Source: Hymenobacter siberiensis
GTDB taxonomy: Bacteria > Bacteroidota > Bacteroidia > Cytophagales > Hymenobacteraceae
Reading direction: 5' to 3'
DNA length: 64,000 nt
Assembly: GCF_018967845.1 (NCBI RefSeq)
Contig: NZ_JAHLZZ010000001.1
Span: forward strand, 744,001 to 808,000
Part shown: in pieces, positions 1-8,167 of the stretch
Layout: every line of letters begins with the position of its first letter
Position numbering within the stretch: the stretch's first letter is position 1
Program-made: the position numbers and the translations under genes
The notes under the pieces: model-generated
Told to the model about the DNA's origin: nothing
Databases searched by the model: none
What the model saw: only the letters and a program-made list of their open reading frames with translations

Positions 1-314
1 TGGTCGAGGGTCACGAGGACCTGGCCCTTTTTTACGGGCTGGTTGTCGTCCACTTTCACTTCCAGCACCGGGCCGCCCACGCGGGGCAGCACCGGGTACA
101 CGTCGCCTTCTACCTGGGCATCGTCGGTGCTTTCGTGGGCTTTGGCAAACTGGTAGCGCGTGAAGCCATAGTAGCCGCCCGCCAGCAGCACCAGGGTCAT
201 TATGATGAGCAAAAGCGGATTGCGCTTTTTGGGCTCTTCTACATGCTCGCTTTCGCTGGTAGCATTAGGGTAGGGAGCCGGAGCGTTTTGAACGGAAGTT
301 TCGGTCTGGGCCAT
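1..314 (-). CDS. HlyD/EmrA-type membrane fusion protein (partial)
   Basis: Only the N-terminal 104 residues are in the window; the gene runs off the left edge. The protein opens with a Pro/Glu-rich cytoplasmic segment of about 32 residues, then one membrane span (PLLLIIMTLVLLAGGYYGF, about residues 33-51). A periplasmic start follows, with TDDAQVEGDVYPVLPRVGG and a lipoyl-like VKKGQVLVTLD. This is the usual opening of EmrA/HlyD adaptors that bridge an inner-membrane transporter and a TolC channel. A tolC gene and a universal stress gene lie upstream on the same strand, so it is probably part of one efflux set, with the transporter expected beyond the left edge. The ATG is followed directly by a good N-terminal sequence; no better start is visible. 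Confidence 0.85.
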   Translation of the reverse strand, partial: MAQTETSVQNAPAPYPNATSESEHVEEPKKRNPLLLIIMTLVLLAGGYYGFTRYQFAKAHESTDDAQVEGDVYPVLPRVGGPVLEVKVDDNQPVKKGQVLVTLD

Positions 315-316
315 CT

Positions 317-436
317 TAATAGAATTAAGAATGAAGGATTAAGAATGAAGAATCAGAAAGAGGGGTGAGCAAGCAGAAGGTAGGGTTGAAGCGTCGGCAA
401 AGACAATTCTTCAGCCCTCATTCTTCATTCCTCATC
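317..436. repeat. 7-nt-word hairpin between uspA and hlyD
   Basis: The left arm (about 322-353) is made of 7-nt words such as GAATTAA, GAATGAA and GGATTAA. The right arm (about 404-436) is its imperfect complement; GGATTAAGAATGAAGAAT at 336-353 pairs with the right arm at 16 of 18 positions. The stop codon of the stress-protein gene (425-427) is inside the right arm. It is one member of the hairpin family described in the findings. Confidence 0.6.
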
Positions 437-850
437 CAGCAAAGGCGCGCGTACCAGCATGGTGGCGCACCGGGCGGTGCGGAGCACGATTTCGGCGGTA
501 GTACCCATCAAAAAGCGGGTCAGGCCTGTTTGGCCGTGCGCGCCAATAACAATCAAATCAGCTTGTTGGCGGGTGGCTTCGGCCACAATTGCGGGGGCGG
601 CCTCGCCGCGCACCATGCCGGTGTGCACGTGGGCCACTCCGGCTTCCTGGGCGGCAGCCTGCAGGGCCTGCATCCGGCCGTTGCAGGGCGCAAACACCGT
701 GGCATCGGGCCGCTGGCCGGTGGGGTCCTCCTGCGGCTCGCACACGTGCAGCAGCCGCAGCTCAGCGCCCATCGCCACGGCCAGGGCCGCCGCGTAGGCT
801 ACTAAGCCAGCCGAAGCGGCCGAGAAATCGAGCGGGCAAAGGATGGTCAT
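425..850 (-). CDS. Universal stress protein, single UspA domain
   Basis: A 141-residue single-domain UspA protein. It starts MTILCPLDFS, the typical first strand, and carries the ATP-binding signature G-2X-G-9X-G-T as GAHGQTGLTRFLMGT at about residues 103-117, so it is likely an ATP-binding rather than an ATP-free type. An in-frame upstream extension exists to 1084, but it is read through a repeat-rich hairpin and has no family similarity; the ATG at 850 fits the family length. It lies between tolC and hlyD on the same strand. Such proteins are stress-response proteins of cytoplasmic location; a specific link to efflux is only inferred from position. Confidence 0.88.
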   Translation of the reverse strand: MTILCPLDFSAASAGLVAYAAALAVAMGAELRLLHVCEPQEDPTGQRPDATVFAPCNGRMQALQAAAQEAGVAHVHTGMVRGEAAPAIVAEATRQQADLIVIGAHGQTGLTRFLMGTTAEIVLRTARCATMLVRAPLLDEE

Positions 851-1107
851 ATGGTGAGATAGTGAAATGGTGGGATGTGAGTTTCGGTGAGATGTGAGGT
901 GGTGAGGTGTGATTTTGATGTTGGAGTTGTTTAGAAAGTCACAAAAGGTACTCAAAAGGTCATGCAGCGCGCAGCGAAGCATGACCGTTCGGGGACTTTC
1001 TAAACAGCTTCGTTTTGTCTGCGCAACTGGCGCAACTGATGCAGAATGAAAAATAAACTCACATTTCACCATCTCACACCTCACCGAAAATCACCATTTA
1101 ACTATCT
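845..1107. repeat. Nested hairpin: 8-nt-word outer arms around a REP-like palindrome
   Basis: Outer arms at about 848-915 and 1048-1105 consist of words such as GGTGAGAT, AGTGAAAT and GGTGAGGT, and are imperfect inverted copies. Inside sits a second palindrome: TGTTTAGAAAGTC (928-940) against GACTTTCTAAACA (994-1006). Within that is a third: GGTCATGC (958-965) against GCATGACC (979-986). The innermost core resembles the dispersed palindromes at 45904 and 47197. The whole structure fills the tolC-uspA gap. Confidence 0.65.
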
Positions 1108-1110
1108 CAC

Positions 1111-2475
1111 CTACAGCCATATTTGCTCGCCCGTGGCGCGGCGGAGCTGGTACTGGCCGAGCGTGTAGCTGTATTCGGCCTGCACCAAGGCTAGGCGGGC
1201 CTGGGCGAGTTGCGTTTCGGCGTCCAGCACGTCGAGGTTCTGGCCTACACCGTAGCGGTACCGGTCGCGGGCTTTGCTCAGGGCCAGGGTGGCCTGGGCT
1301 ACTTGCTGCTGAGCGTTTTCGTGGCGGGCCTGGCTGAAATCCATGTTGTTGACGGCCTGGCGCACGTCGGCGCGGATTTGCTCCTGCGTGTCGGCGGTGC
1401 GGGCCACGGCGGCGCGGGAGATGGCGGCGGCCTCTACGCGCTGCTTCTTGTTCTTGTTGCCGTCATATATCGGCACCGATAACTGAATGACGCCCACTGT
1501 ATTGAAGCGAATCCGGTTGATATCGGGCAGGATATAGCCGTTTTTGGCTCCGGCCTGCACGCCCGCGCCCAGGCTGGGCATGTTGCTTTTCTCAATGAGG
1601 CGGGCCTGCATGGCGGCCGCGTTTTCGGCGTCGCGGGCCAGCTTCACCTCGGGGCGGTTGTTGCTGGCTTTGGTCACCTCGGCCTCTACATCCACGGGCT
1701 GCGGCTCGTAGGTGAGGCGGCCTTTCACCGGAATGTCGGCCTGGGCGGGCTTGTGCAGCAGGCGGGCCAGCTGCACCTGCTGGTTGCGTAGCTGGTTTTG
1801 CAGGTCGAGCTTGGTGCTTTGGGCTTGGGTGATGCGCACATCGGTGGTTGTCACGTCAAACTTAGTGCTCACGCCGGCCTGCACGCGCTTATTCATTTCG
1901 TCGCGGTGGGCTTGCAGCGAGGCAATCTGCTGGTCCTGCACCTTAATGCTCTCGCGCATGAACAGGATGTTGTAGTACACCTGCGCGGCGTTGAACGCCA
2001 GGTCGCGGCGGGCTACCGTGATGTTGTCCTGCGCGGTCTGCACCTGCGACTCGGCCACTTTCACTATTGCATCGTTCTTGCCGAAATCAAACAGCAGGTA
2101 CTGCGCCGTGAGGTGGAAGTCGTAATTGTTATTGGGCGCAAACTGCAGGGTTTCGCCCTGAAACGGCAGCTTCACCACCGGGTCGATGCGGGCGTAGGTA
2201 GCCGTGCCCGTCACCTGGGGCAGGAAGCCGGCCCGCGTCTGGCTCAGGCGGCTGGTCGAGGCTGCCGACAGTTCGGTGAGGTTGGTGATGCTGGGGTTGG
2301 CGTCGAGCACGGCCTGCAGCGTCGCGCCGAGGGTCAGGGAGTCGCTGGCCAGACCAATGGCCTGGGCGGCAGCCGGCACGCTAGGCTGGTTCTGGGCCAG
2401 CGCCGGCTGAGCCAGCGACAGGCCGCCAAGCAGCGACAAACCGGCAAAACCTCTTAAAGATTGAGAAGAAAACAT
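1111..2475 (-). CDS. TolC-family outer-membrane efflux protein
   Basis: 454 residues with a signal peptide (MFSSQSLRGFAGLSLLGG...PALAQ). Two repeats of the outer-membrane efflux family follow, with the characteristic long helices and the late motif YRYGVGQNLDVLDAETQLAQAR, typical of the second repeat. It should form the outer-membrane exit duct of a tripartite exporter with the HlyD protein encoded downstream. I chose the ATG at 2475 because the signal peptide begins there; an upstream in-frame ATG at 2550 would add 25 residues without signal-peptide character. The stop is TAG. It is divergent from a sigma54-type activator, which could control it. Confidence 0.9.
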   Translation of the reverse strand: MFSSQSLRGFAGLSLLGGLSLAQPALAQNQPSVPAAAQAIGLASDSLTLGATLQAVLDANPSITNLTELSAASTSRLSQTRAGFLPQVTGTATYARIDPVVKLPFQGETLQFAPNNNYDFHLTAQYLLFDFGKNDAIVKVAESQVQTAQDNITVARRDLAFNAAQVYYNILFMRESIKVQDQQIASLQAHRDEMNKRVQAGVSTKFDVTTTDVRITQAQSTKLDLQNQLRNQQVQLARLLHKPAQADIPVKGRLTYEPQPVDVEAEVTKASNNRPEVKLARDAENAAAMQARLIEKSNMPSLGAGVQAGAKNGYILPDINRIRFNTVGVIQLSVPIYDGNKNKKQRVEAAAISRAAVARTADTQEQIRADVRQAVNNMDFSQARHENAQQQVAQATLALSKARDRYRYGVGQNLDVLDAETQLAQARLALVQAEYSYTLGQYQLRRATGEQIWL

Positions 2476-2631
2476 AAGGCCAGGTGGCTTAGGGTGTGCA
2501 TCGCCCTTACCGAAAGCCATGCCAGCACCAATTGGAGAGAGCTGTATCATATTTATCCATTGAATACTAAGTGTTTAAAATTAATTTCGGCGAATTATAG
2601 AATATTACGTCTTTGGCATGTTCTGGTTTTA

Positions 2632-2681
2632 TTCCTCAAATGGCAGGAATTTACCTGTTTCTACTCCTGATATTTGAGGAA
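2632..2681. promoter_or_regulatory. Inverted repeat between tolC and the sigma54 activator
   Basis: TTCCTCAAATggCAGGA at 2632-2648 faces TCCTGatATTTGAGGAA at 2665-2681. This is a 17-bp inverted repeat with two mismatches and a 16-bp spacer, in the divergent promoter region. Its size and position suit an enhancer or operator for the adjacent activator, but this is inference. No convincing -24/-12 promoter was identified. Confidence 0.4.
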
Positions 2682-2757
2682 ATGTGTGGTATATGCTTTA
2701 GCTTATGCCAGTTTGTACAGCCTAACCACGCGCAAGCTGAAGCATGCGCTGCATTCC

Positions 2758-4887
2758 ATGCCCACCACCGACGAAACCCTGCTGCTCCACCTCAACGAGG
2801 CCATCGCCACCATCCGCGACAAAGACCAGCTGTTCAAGGTGGTCACGACCAAGCTGCGGCTCATCTTCCCCTTCGACCTCATCGGCATCAATGTCTTCGA
2901 TGAAACCCTGCAGTACAAGCGCTTATTCCTGCGCGACTACTACGGCGCCGACGAAGCCCCCGCCCTGCCCGATGGCCTGGAGCAGTTCTCGCCTATTGCC
3001 GGCACGCCCCTCGAAGTACTCGTGGCCGACCCCCGCGTGCGGCAGTTCACGCCGAGGGAGTACATGGCGAACTACCCGAATTACGCGCCCTACAACAAGT
3101 TTGAAAAGCTGGGCGTGACGCACCTCACGGCCGTGCCGTTGCACCTCGGCGGCCGCCTCGCGGGCTTCCTCACCCTGGCCTCGCGGCGCAATCCCAACCT
3201 CACGCCCGCCGACGAAAAGCTGCTGGAAAAAATCGGCTCCCTCATCGCCGTGGCCGTTACCAATACCCTGGCCTTTGAGGAAGTGGCCCGCCGCGAGCAG
3301 GAGCGCACCCTGCAGCTCAACATCACCAACGCCCTGCTCAGCATCAAGCAGCGCGAGCCGCTGTTCCGGGCCGTGGCCGGGGCCCTGAGCCAGGTGGTGC
3401 GGTTCGACTACTTTGGCCTGCGGGTGCAGCGGGCCGGGCGGCAGGAGCCGTTCGAGGGCTTCGCCGAGTTTTCACGCTCCGGCAGAGGCCCGGATGCTCC
3501 GCTTTTGGCCCTCGACCCCAACCGCCAAAACGGCCTGAACCAGCTCGATACGTCGGCCATGTACCAACAGCTGAATGACTTGCTGAAGGTGCCGGGCCTC
3601 TACGCCGCCGATGATTTCCGGGCCCAGGCCCAGCGCTACCCGCTGTTGCGGCACGTGTATGAGGAGTACGGCACGCGGGCCATGCTCATTGTGCCCATCT
3701 GGCAGCGGGCCGATGGCGCGGCCGTGCTCATGCTGGCCTCGCCCAACCCCACCGCCTTCAGCCTGGAGGACCTGGCCACGGTGGTCGCCCTCGCCCCGCA
3801 GATTGCCCTGGCGCTGGAAAACCTCTTCGCCTTCGAGCAGATTGAGGAACTCAAGGCCCAGGTAGAGCAGGAGCGCACCTATCTGGTTGATGAAATCAAT
3901 ACCTCGGCCCGCTTCGGGGACAATTCAGGTACTTTCATCGGCAGCAGCCCGGCCCTGCAGCTGGTGGAGCGTCGCATTAGCCTGGTGGCCCCCACGGATA
4001 CCACGGTGCTGATATCCGGCGAAACCGGCACTGGCAAGGAGCTGGTGGCGCGTGAGCTGCACAACGCCTCGCCCCGCCACGCCCGTGCCCTCATCAAGCT
4101 CAACTGCGCCGCCCTGCCCGCCCAGCTCATCGAAAGCGAGCTGTTCGGCCACGAAAAAGGAGCCTTTACCGGCGCCGTAGAGCGCCGCATCGGCAAGTTT
4201 GAGCTGGCCAATGGTGGGAGCATTTTCCTCGATGAAATCGGCGAGCTGCCCCTCGACCTACAGGCCAAGCTGCTGCGCGTGCTCCAGGAGCGCGAGTATG
4301 AGCGCTTGGGCGGCACCAAGGTGCTGCACTCTGATGCCCGCGTCATCGCCGCTACCAACCGTGTGCTGGTCGACGAGGTGGCCGCCGGCCGCTTCCGCGC
4401 CGATTTATACTACCGCCTCAACGTTTTCCCCATCGAGCTGGCTCCCCTGCGCGAGCGCCGCGAAGACATCGAGCCGCTGCTGCGCCATTTCATTCAGCGG
4501 CTGAGCAAGCGCCTGGGCAAGCCCATCCGCCAGGTGCGCCCCAGCGATTTGGCGGCCCTGCAGGCGTACTCCTGGCCCGGCAATATCCGCGAGCTGGAGC
4601 ACGTGCTGGAGCAGGCCATCATTGTCAGCCAAGGCCAGTTTCTGGAGTTCGCGGGCTTTGCGGCCGTGCCGTTGGGGCTGGCCGCAAGTGCTGCCGCCAT
4701 TCCCACCGTCGCCCCCATCAAAACGCTCAAGGAACAGGAGCGCGACCACATTCTGGCGGCGCTCACGCACACCGGCGGCCGGGTAAGCGGCGTGCAAGGC
4801 GCGGCTTTGCTGCTCGACATCAACCCTAAAACGCTGGAAGCCCGCATGAAAAAGCTGGGCATCCGGCGCACGGTGGGGGTGGCGTGA
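2758..4887 (+). CDS. Sigma54-dependent activator with two GAF domains (FhlA-like)
   Basis: 709 residues from the ATG at 2758. There are two GAF sensor domains (about residues 10-180 and 190-370), then a short coiled linker. The AAA+ sigma54-interaction domain follows, with Walker A GETGTGKE near 421 and the sigma54-contact loop GAFTGA near 467. A C-terminal Fis-type helix-turn-helix ends in LEARMKKLGIRR. All activator signatures are intact, so it should open sigma54 promoters in response to a small ligand sensed by the GAF domains. A TTG start at 2674 would lie inside the inverted repeat, so the ATG MPTTDETLLL is preferred. It is divergent from tolC, the nearest candidate target. Confidence 0.9.
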   Translation: MPTTDETLLLHLNEAIATIRDKDQLFKVVTTKLRLIFPFDLIGINVFDETLQYKRLFLRDYYGADEAPALPDGLEQFSPIAGTPLEVLVADPRVRQFTPREYMANYPNYAPYNKFEKLGVTHLTAVPLHLGGRLAGFLTLASRRNPNLTPADEKLLEKIGSLIAVAVTNTLAFEEVARREQERTLQLNITNALLSIKQREPLFRAVAGALSQVVRFDYFGLRVQRAGRQEPFEGFAEFSRSGRGPDAPLLALDPNRQNGLNQLDTSAMYQQLNDLLKVPGLYAADDFRAQAQRYPLLRHVYEEYGTRAMLIVPIWQRADGAAVLMLASPNPTAFSLEDLATVVALAPQIALALENLFAFEQIEELKAQVEQERTYLVDEINTSARFGDNSGTFIGSSPALQLVERRISLVAPTDTTVLISGETGTGKELVARELHNASPRHARALIKLNCAALPAQLIESELFGHEKGAFTGAVERRIGKFELANGGSIFLDEIGELPLDLQAKLLRVLQEREYERLGGTKVLHSDARVIAATNRVLVDEVAAGRFRADLYYRLNVFPIELAPLRERREDIEPLLRHFIQRLSKRLGKPIRQVRPSDLAALQAYSWPGNIRELEHVLEQAIIVSQGQFLEFAGFAAVPLGLAASAAAIPTVAPIKTLKEQERDHILAALTHTGGRVSGVQGAALLLDINPKTLEARMKKLGIRRTVGVA

Positions 4888-4941
4888 TGAGTACCTCTTT
4901 TATCCCTTAGCCAGCCTGGTCAGACGGCTCAAACACGCCCA

Positions 4942-4981
4942 CAAAAAAACGGCCCGCTCTCATCGAGCGGGCCGTTTTTTG
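4942..4981. terminator. Bidirectional intrinsic terminator
   Basis: AAAAAACGGCCCGCTC pairs with GAGCGGGCCGTTTTTT around a 5-nt loop. It lies between the convergent sigma54 activator and OmpA-family genes and has A/T tracts on both sides. Confidence 0.9.
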
Positions 4982-4997
4982 ATTAAACGCGAGGCGC

Positions 4998-6623
4998 TTA
5001 TTTGCGCTTCATCGGGGCCTTGCGCTTCATGGAGGCCTTTTTGGGCACCACCTTGTTGGCGCGGGTCGGCACGGGCTTGCCGGCGGCTTTAATTTCCGTG
5101 ATGGTCGGAGCCGGGCCATACTTCACTTCGGCGGCGTTGGTTTCGCCGGTGAGGTAGGGGTCGAAATCGACGCGACGGTTGAGGGCGCGGCCGGCTTCGG
5201 TATCGTTGGTGGCAATGGGGTGGGTTTCGCCATAGCCGCGGGCCTCAATGCGGTCGGCCGCGATGCCTTTGCTAAGCAGGTAAGTGCGCGCCGTGTTGGC
5301 ACGTTCGTAGCTCAGGCCCAGGTTGAAGTTGTCGGCCCCTTTGCTGTCGGTGTGGCCGGCAATGCTCATGCTGTAATCCGGATAGTCGTTCAGAATCTTC
5401 ACCATTTGCTGCAGCTTCGGGTACGAGGAGGGCTTGAGCGTGGCCTTATTGAAGTCGAAGTTGATGTACTTAGTGGCCTCGTTCAGCACTTTTTTGTCCT
5501 CGGCCTTAATCTCGGGGCAGCCTTTGTTGCTGGCGGGGCCGGCGCGGTCGGGGCAACGGTCCTGGTAGTCGGGCACGCCGTCGCCATCGCGGTCAAGCGG
5601 GCAGCCATTGGCATCTACTTTCACGCCGGCGGGCGTGTTGGGGCATTTGTCGAGGTTGTCGGCCACGCCATCGTTGTCGGCATCGAGGGGGCAGCCGCTG
5701 GCATCCACGCGAATACCGGCGGGCGTGTTGGGGCATTTGTCGTCGTTGTCGGCCACGCCGTCGCCGTCGGCATCGGGGCAGCCCTGGAGGGCAGCGAGGC
5801 CCTTCACGTCGGGGCACTTGTCCTGGTAGTCGGCCACGCCGTCGCCGTCGGTGTCGAGGGGGCAGCCATTAGCGTCCACTTTCACACCGCTGGGGGTGCC
5901 GGGGCACTTGTCTTTGTTGTCGTTCACACCGTCGCCATCGGTGTCGGGAGTGCTGCCCAGGTTGGCGGTGAATCCGGCTGAAAACTGCAGGTATTGGTCG
6001 TACTTATTGAAGAAGCCATCGCCGCCAATGCCGGCCACACCATCTAGGCGGGCATCGTCGCTGAACAGCACGTGCTGGCCCGCCTGAGCAAACAGGCTAA
6101 AGCCCGGCGTGATACGAAACGTGAGGCCCAGGGCCCCCTGCGCATCAAACGAACCGTAGTTGCTGTTCTGGTTGACGGTTGAGAAATTGTCGCTGCGATG
6201 GGTGTAGATGTAGCTGTAGCCCGGCTGGAGCAAGATGTAAGGCTGCACCACGGCATCCTCCTTGATGGCCCAGCCATTGTTGAGCTTGAGCTTAAAGCCC
6301 AGCCCAAAGCTGCTGATGTTGGCATCGAAGCGGTTGCCCGAGGGCGTGAAGCCAACCCCGTCGGATGGGTAGCGGAGTACCGACTGGTTGGCCGACAGGT
6401 TAATGTCGAGGCCCTTGCTCAGGTAGCGGCTGAGGGTGAGGCCCCCGCCGTAGATGTTGTTTTTGGTGTTGAGGTAGCCCCGGCCGAGGTCGCCGCGGTA
6501 CTGGAGGGTGCTCACATAGCCGCTGATGCCCCATTTGCGGTCGGCCGACTGGGCGTGGGCCTGTGGTGCTGCAGCGGCTAAGCCACAGGCTACCAGGGCA
6601 GTTGTTGAGAGGAGGTGTTTCAT
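4998..6623 (-). CDS. OmpA-family protein with thrombospondin type 3 repeats
   Basis: 541 residues. There is a signal peptide (MKHLLSTTALVACGLAAA...AHAQ), an N-terminal beta-barrel-like region to about residue 225, and Asp-rich calcium-binding repeats of the form DTDGDGVNDNKDKCPGTP (about 228-365). A C-terminal OmpA peptidoglycan-binding domain carries INFDFNKATLKP and the HTDSKG...N...LS..RA signature. The last 30 residues are very basic (KKASMKRKAPMKRK), an unusual tail after an OmpA domain. It should anchor the outer membrane to peptidoglycan. A conserved terminator follows the stop. Confidence 0.9.
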   Translation of the reverse strand: MKHLLSTTALVACGLAAAAPQAHAQSADRKWGISGYVSTLQYRGDLGRGYLNTKNNIYGGGLTLSRYLSKGLDINLSANQSVLRYPSDGVGFTPSGNRFDANISSFGLGFKLKLNNGWAIKEDAVVQPYILLQPGYSYIYTHRSDNFSTVNQNSNYGSFDAQGALGLTFRITPGFSLFAQAGQHVLFSDDARLDGVAGIGGDGFFNKYDQYLQFSAGFTANLGSTPDTDGDGVNDNKDKCPGTPSGVKVDANGCPLDTDGDGVADYQDKCPDVKGLAALQGCPDADGDGVADNDDKCPNTPAGIRVDASGCPLDADNDGVADNLDKCPNTPAGVKVDANGCPLDRDGDGVPDYQDRCPDRAGPASNKGCPEIKAEDKKVLNEATKYINFDFNKATLKPSSYPKLQQMVKILNDYPDYSMSIAGHTDSKGADNFNLGLSYERANTARTYLLSKGIAADRIEARGYGETHPIATNDTEAGRALNRRVDFDPYLTGETNAAEVKYGPAPTITEIKAAGKPVPTRANKVVPKKASMKRKAPMKRK

Positions 6624-6954
6624 AAAGAACGAAAAAGGTGGTGCTTCGGCCAGATAAACCAGGGCTTTGGCAGGTTTGCTTACGCAACGGTGCCACCTGG
6701 GGTTGATGGATGGGGTAATGAGCGGTTAGGTCGGGGCCCGCCAAGTCAGGCACCGGGCGGTCGCCGAATCTGGGAGGGTATGGCATTGTCCGCCAAACCC
6801 TGGCATTCCCATATTCGCCATTTTCAACAAATAGAAGTACCGGAAGTAGGTTTTTCATCGGGGCCGGAGCCAAGAACATAAACTGCGGGAACGTGGCCGC
6901 CCACCCGGCCCAGCCGTACACTCGTGGACTTTTCACCTTTAACCATTCCCCCGC
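6624..6954. other. Intergenic region, no gene recognised
   Basis: This 331-bp divergent gap lies between the OmpA-family gene and the small Lys-rich ORF. I see no coding signature, repeat or strong promoter match in it. It presumably carries the promoter of the OmpA-family gene on the minus strand. Confidence 0.5.
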
Positions 6955-7077
6955 ATGGTCAATACCATCAGCACTCCCAAGCACACCGACCCTGCTACCA
7001 AAAGCAAGGAGAAGCAGAACGAAGAGGTTATCAAGGACAAGCCCTCGGGCAAAGCCGTTAAAACCCAGAAGAAGTAG
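6955..7077 (+). CDS. Small Lys-rich hypothetical protein (40 aa)
   Basis: An ORF of 40 residues from ATG to TAG, rich in Lys, Thr and Glu, starting MVNTISTPKHTDPATKSKEK and ending KAVKTQKK. No membrane span or cysteine. It is immediately followed by a clear intrinsic terminator, which supports it being a real transcribed unit. I do not recognise the family; a small nucleic-acid-binding or disordered protein is possible. It sits between the OmpA-family gene and the convergent DinB gene. Confidence 0.5.
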   Translation: MVNTISTPKHTDPATKSKEKQNEEVIKDKPSGKAVKTQKK

Positions 7078-7085
7078 GTTTTTTT

Positions 7086-7137
7086 CAACCTTAAAAGAGC
7101 CCGGCGCGTTGGATGTGCTGGGCTCTTTTATGGTTGA
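7086..7137. terminator. Bidirectional intrinsic terminator
   Basis: AAAAGAGCCC (7093-7102) pairs with GGGCTCTTTT (7120-7129), and the stem is extended by CAACC and GGTTG outside. It separates the small Lys-rich ORF from the convergent DinB gene. Confidence 0.85.
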
Positions 7138-7146
7138 AAGCGGCCA

Positions 7147-7629
7147 TTATTCCCAGTCTTTCAGCAGGCGGCGTATCAGGATGATTTCGCCGACGTGGTA
7201 GGCGGTGTGGTCGGCAATGAGCATGGCCTCGCGCAGAATGGTCTGGCCGGTGCCGTGCGGGATGGGGGCCAGCAGGTCGGTGCCCGGAGCATGCAGCAGA
7301 TGAAGAAACTGCTGACGGGTCTGCCGGATATGCTTCAGGGCTTCCTGCCACTGCTCTTCATCGGCGGTGGCGGTGGATGCCGGCCAGTAACCCTCCGGGA
7401 ATTTGGGCGATTGGTGTTCGGGTTCGACGCAGAACTCCACAATATCCCACTGCGCAATGCGGATATGCTCGACCAGCTGCCAGATGGTATAGGGCGCGTT
7501 CGGCACGCGTTGGTTCCAGGTTTTAGGCGTGAGGTCGGCGGTTGCTTCTTCGAAGGTGACGTGGGCGTTGCCCTTCGTGAGCAGACTGGTTAATTCCGCC
7601 AGCAGGGCTTTCTGGTTGGGTCTGTCCAT
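7147..7629 (-). CDS. DinB-superfamily protein
   Basis: 160 residues from MDRPNQKALL. The fold is a four-helix DinB/YfiT-like bundle with the three expected metal-ligand histidines, in LVEHIRIAQ near residue 60 and in ADHTAYHVGEI near the C terminus. The family includes metal-dependent thiol transferases that use bacillithiol or mycothiol, and many uncharacterised stress proteins; the substrate cannot be told from sequence. The start at 7629 is chosen because the 19 upstream codons are not family-like and run into the DoxX gene. It lies 14 bp downstream of the DoxX gene, so the two are probably co-transcribed. Confidence 0.85.
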   Translation of the reverse strand: MDRPNQKALLAELTSLLTKGNAHVTFEEATADLTPKTWNQRVPNAPYTIWQLVEHIRIAQWDIVEFCVEPEHQSPKFPEGYWPASTATADEEQWQEALKHIRQTRQQFLHLLHAPGTDLLAPIPHGTGQTILREAMLIADHTAYHVGEIILIRRLLKDWE

Positions 7630-7643
7630 TGTAATGTTGGGCG

Positions 7644-8066
7644 TTATTTCCGCTTCTTCAAGGCATGCCAGGCCCCGGTGCTCCACAAGGCCGTGCCAAT
7701 CAGCACGGGTTGGAAAAATAGCCGCCCCAGCCGCTTGGCATCCGTATCGAGGCCGAAGGCGGAAAGGTGGTGGGTGTACTGGTGAATATTGCCGGGGAAC
7801 ACCGCCGCATAAAACGCGGCCAGCCCGATGCCCATTCGCACCCGGTTTTTGCCTTTCAGTAGCAGCAGCGCCAGGCCGAGCACAATTTCCACCACGCCCG
7901 ATTGCAGCACCACGGTATCCTTGTCCAGCGGCACAAAATCGGGCACCTGGGCCTGGAAGTCCTGCCGCACGAAGGTGAGGTGGCCGGCACCGGCCACCAC
8001 CATAAAGGTGCCCAGCAGCCCACGGGCTACATTTTGGAGGGTGGTGGTGTGGGGTTTCTGTCGCAT
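7644..8066 (-). CDS. DoxX-like membrane protein
   Basis: 140 residues with four predicted membrane spans: around 12-30 (ARGLLGTFMVVAGAGHL), 50-70, 75-95 and 115-130. The early motif GTFMVVAGAGHL resembles DoxX/DUF4267-like small quinone-associated membrane proteins. It is probably an inner-membrane protein of unknown function. It is co-directional with the DinB gene only 14 bp downstream. The C terminus is basic (HALKKRK). Confidence 0.75.
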   Translation of the reverse strand: MRQKPHTTTLQNVARGLLGTFMVVAGAGHLTFVRQDFQAQVPDFVPLDKDTVVLQSGVVEIVLGLALLLLKGKNRVRMGIGLAAFYAAVFPGNIHQYTHHLSAFGLDTDAKRLGRLFFQPVLIGTALWSTGAWHALKKRK

Positions 8067-8167
8067 AGCTTTCCGGAAAGTGAATTGTAGGCCCTATACG
8101 GCCGGCCGGTGGTTCGGGTGCATTGCTTCATCGTTGAGCAAACCAGCATGACGCGCTGATATCGTTC

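Noticed and set aside
850..1084. N-terminal extension of the universal stress protein
   Set aside because: The extra codons are read through a nested hairpin and do not resemble the family.
5560..5960. Repeated sequence resembling a CRISPR or satellite
   Set aside because: It encodes the Asp-rich thrombospondin type 3 repeats of the OmpA-family protein; units are coding and not evenly spaced.
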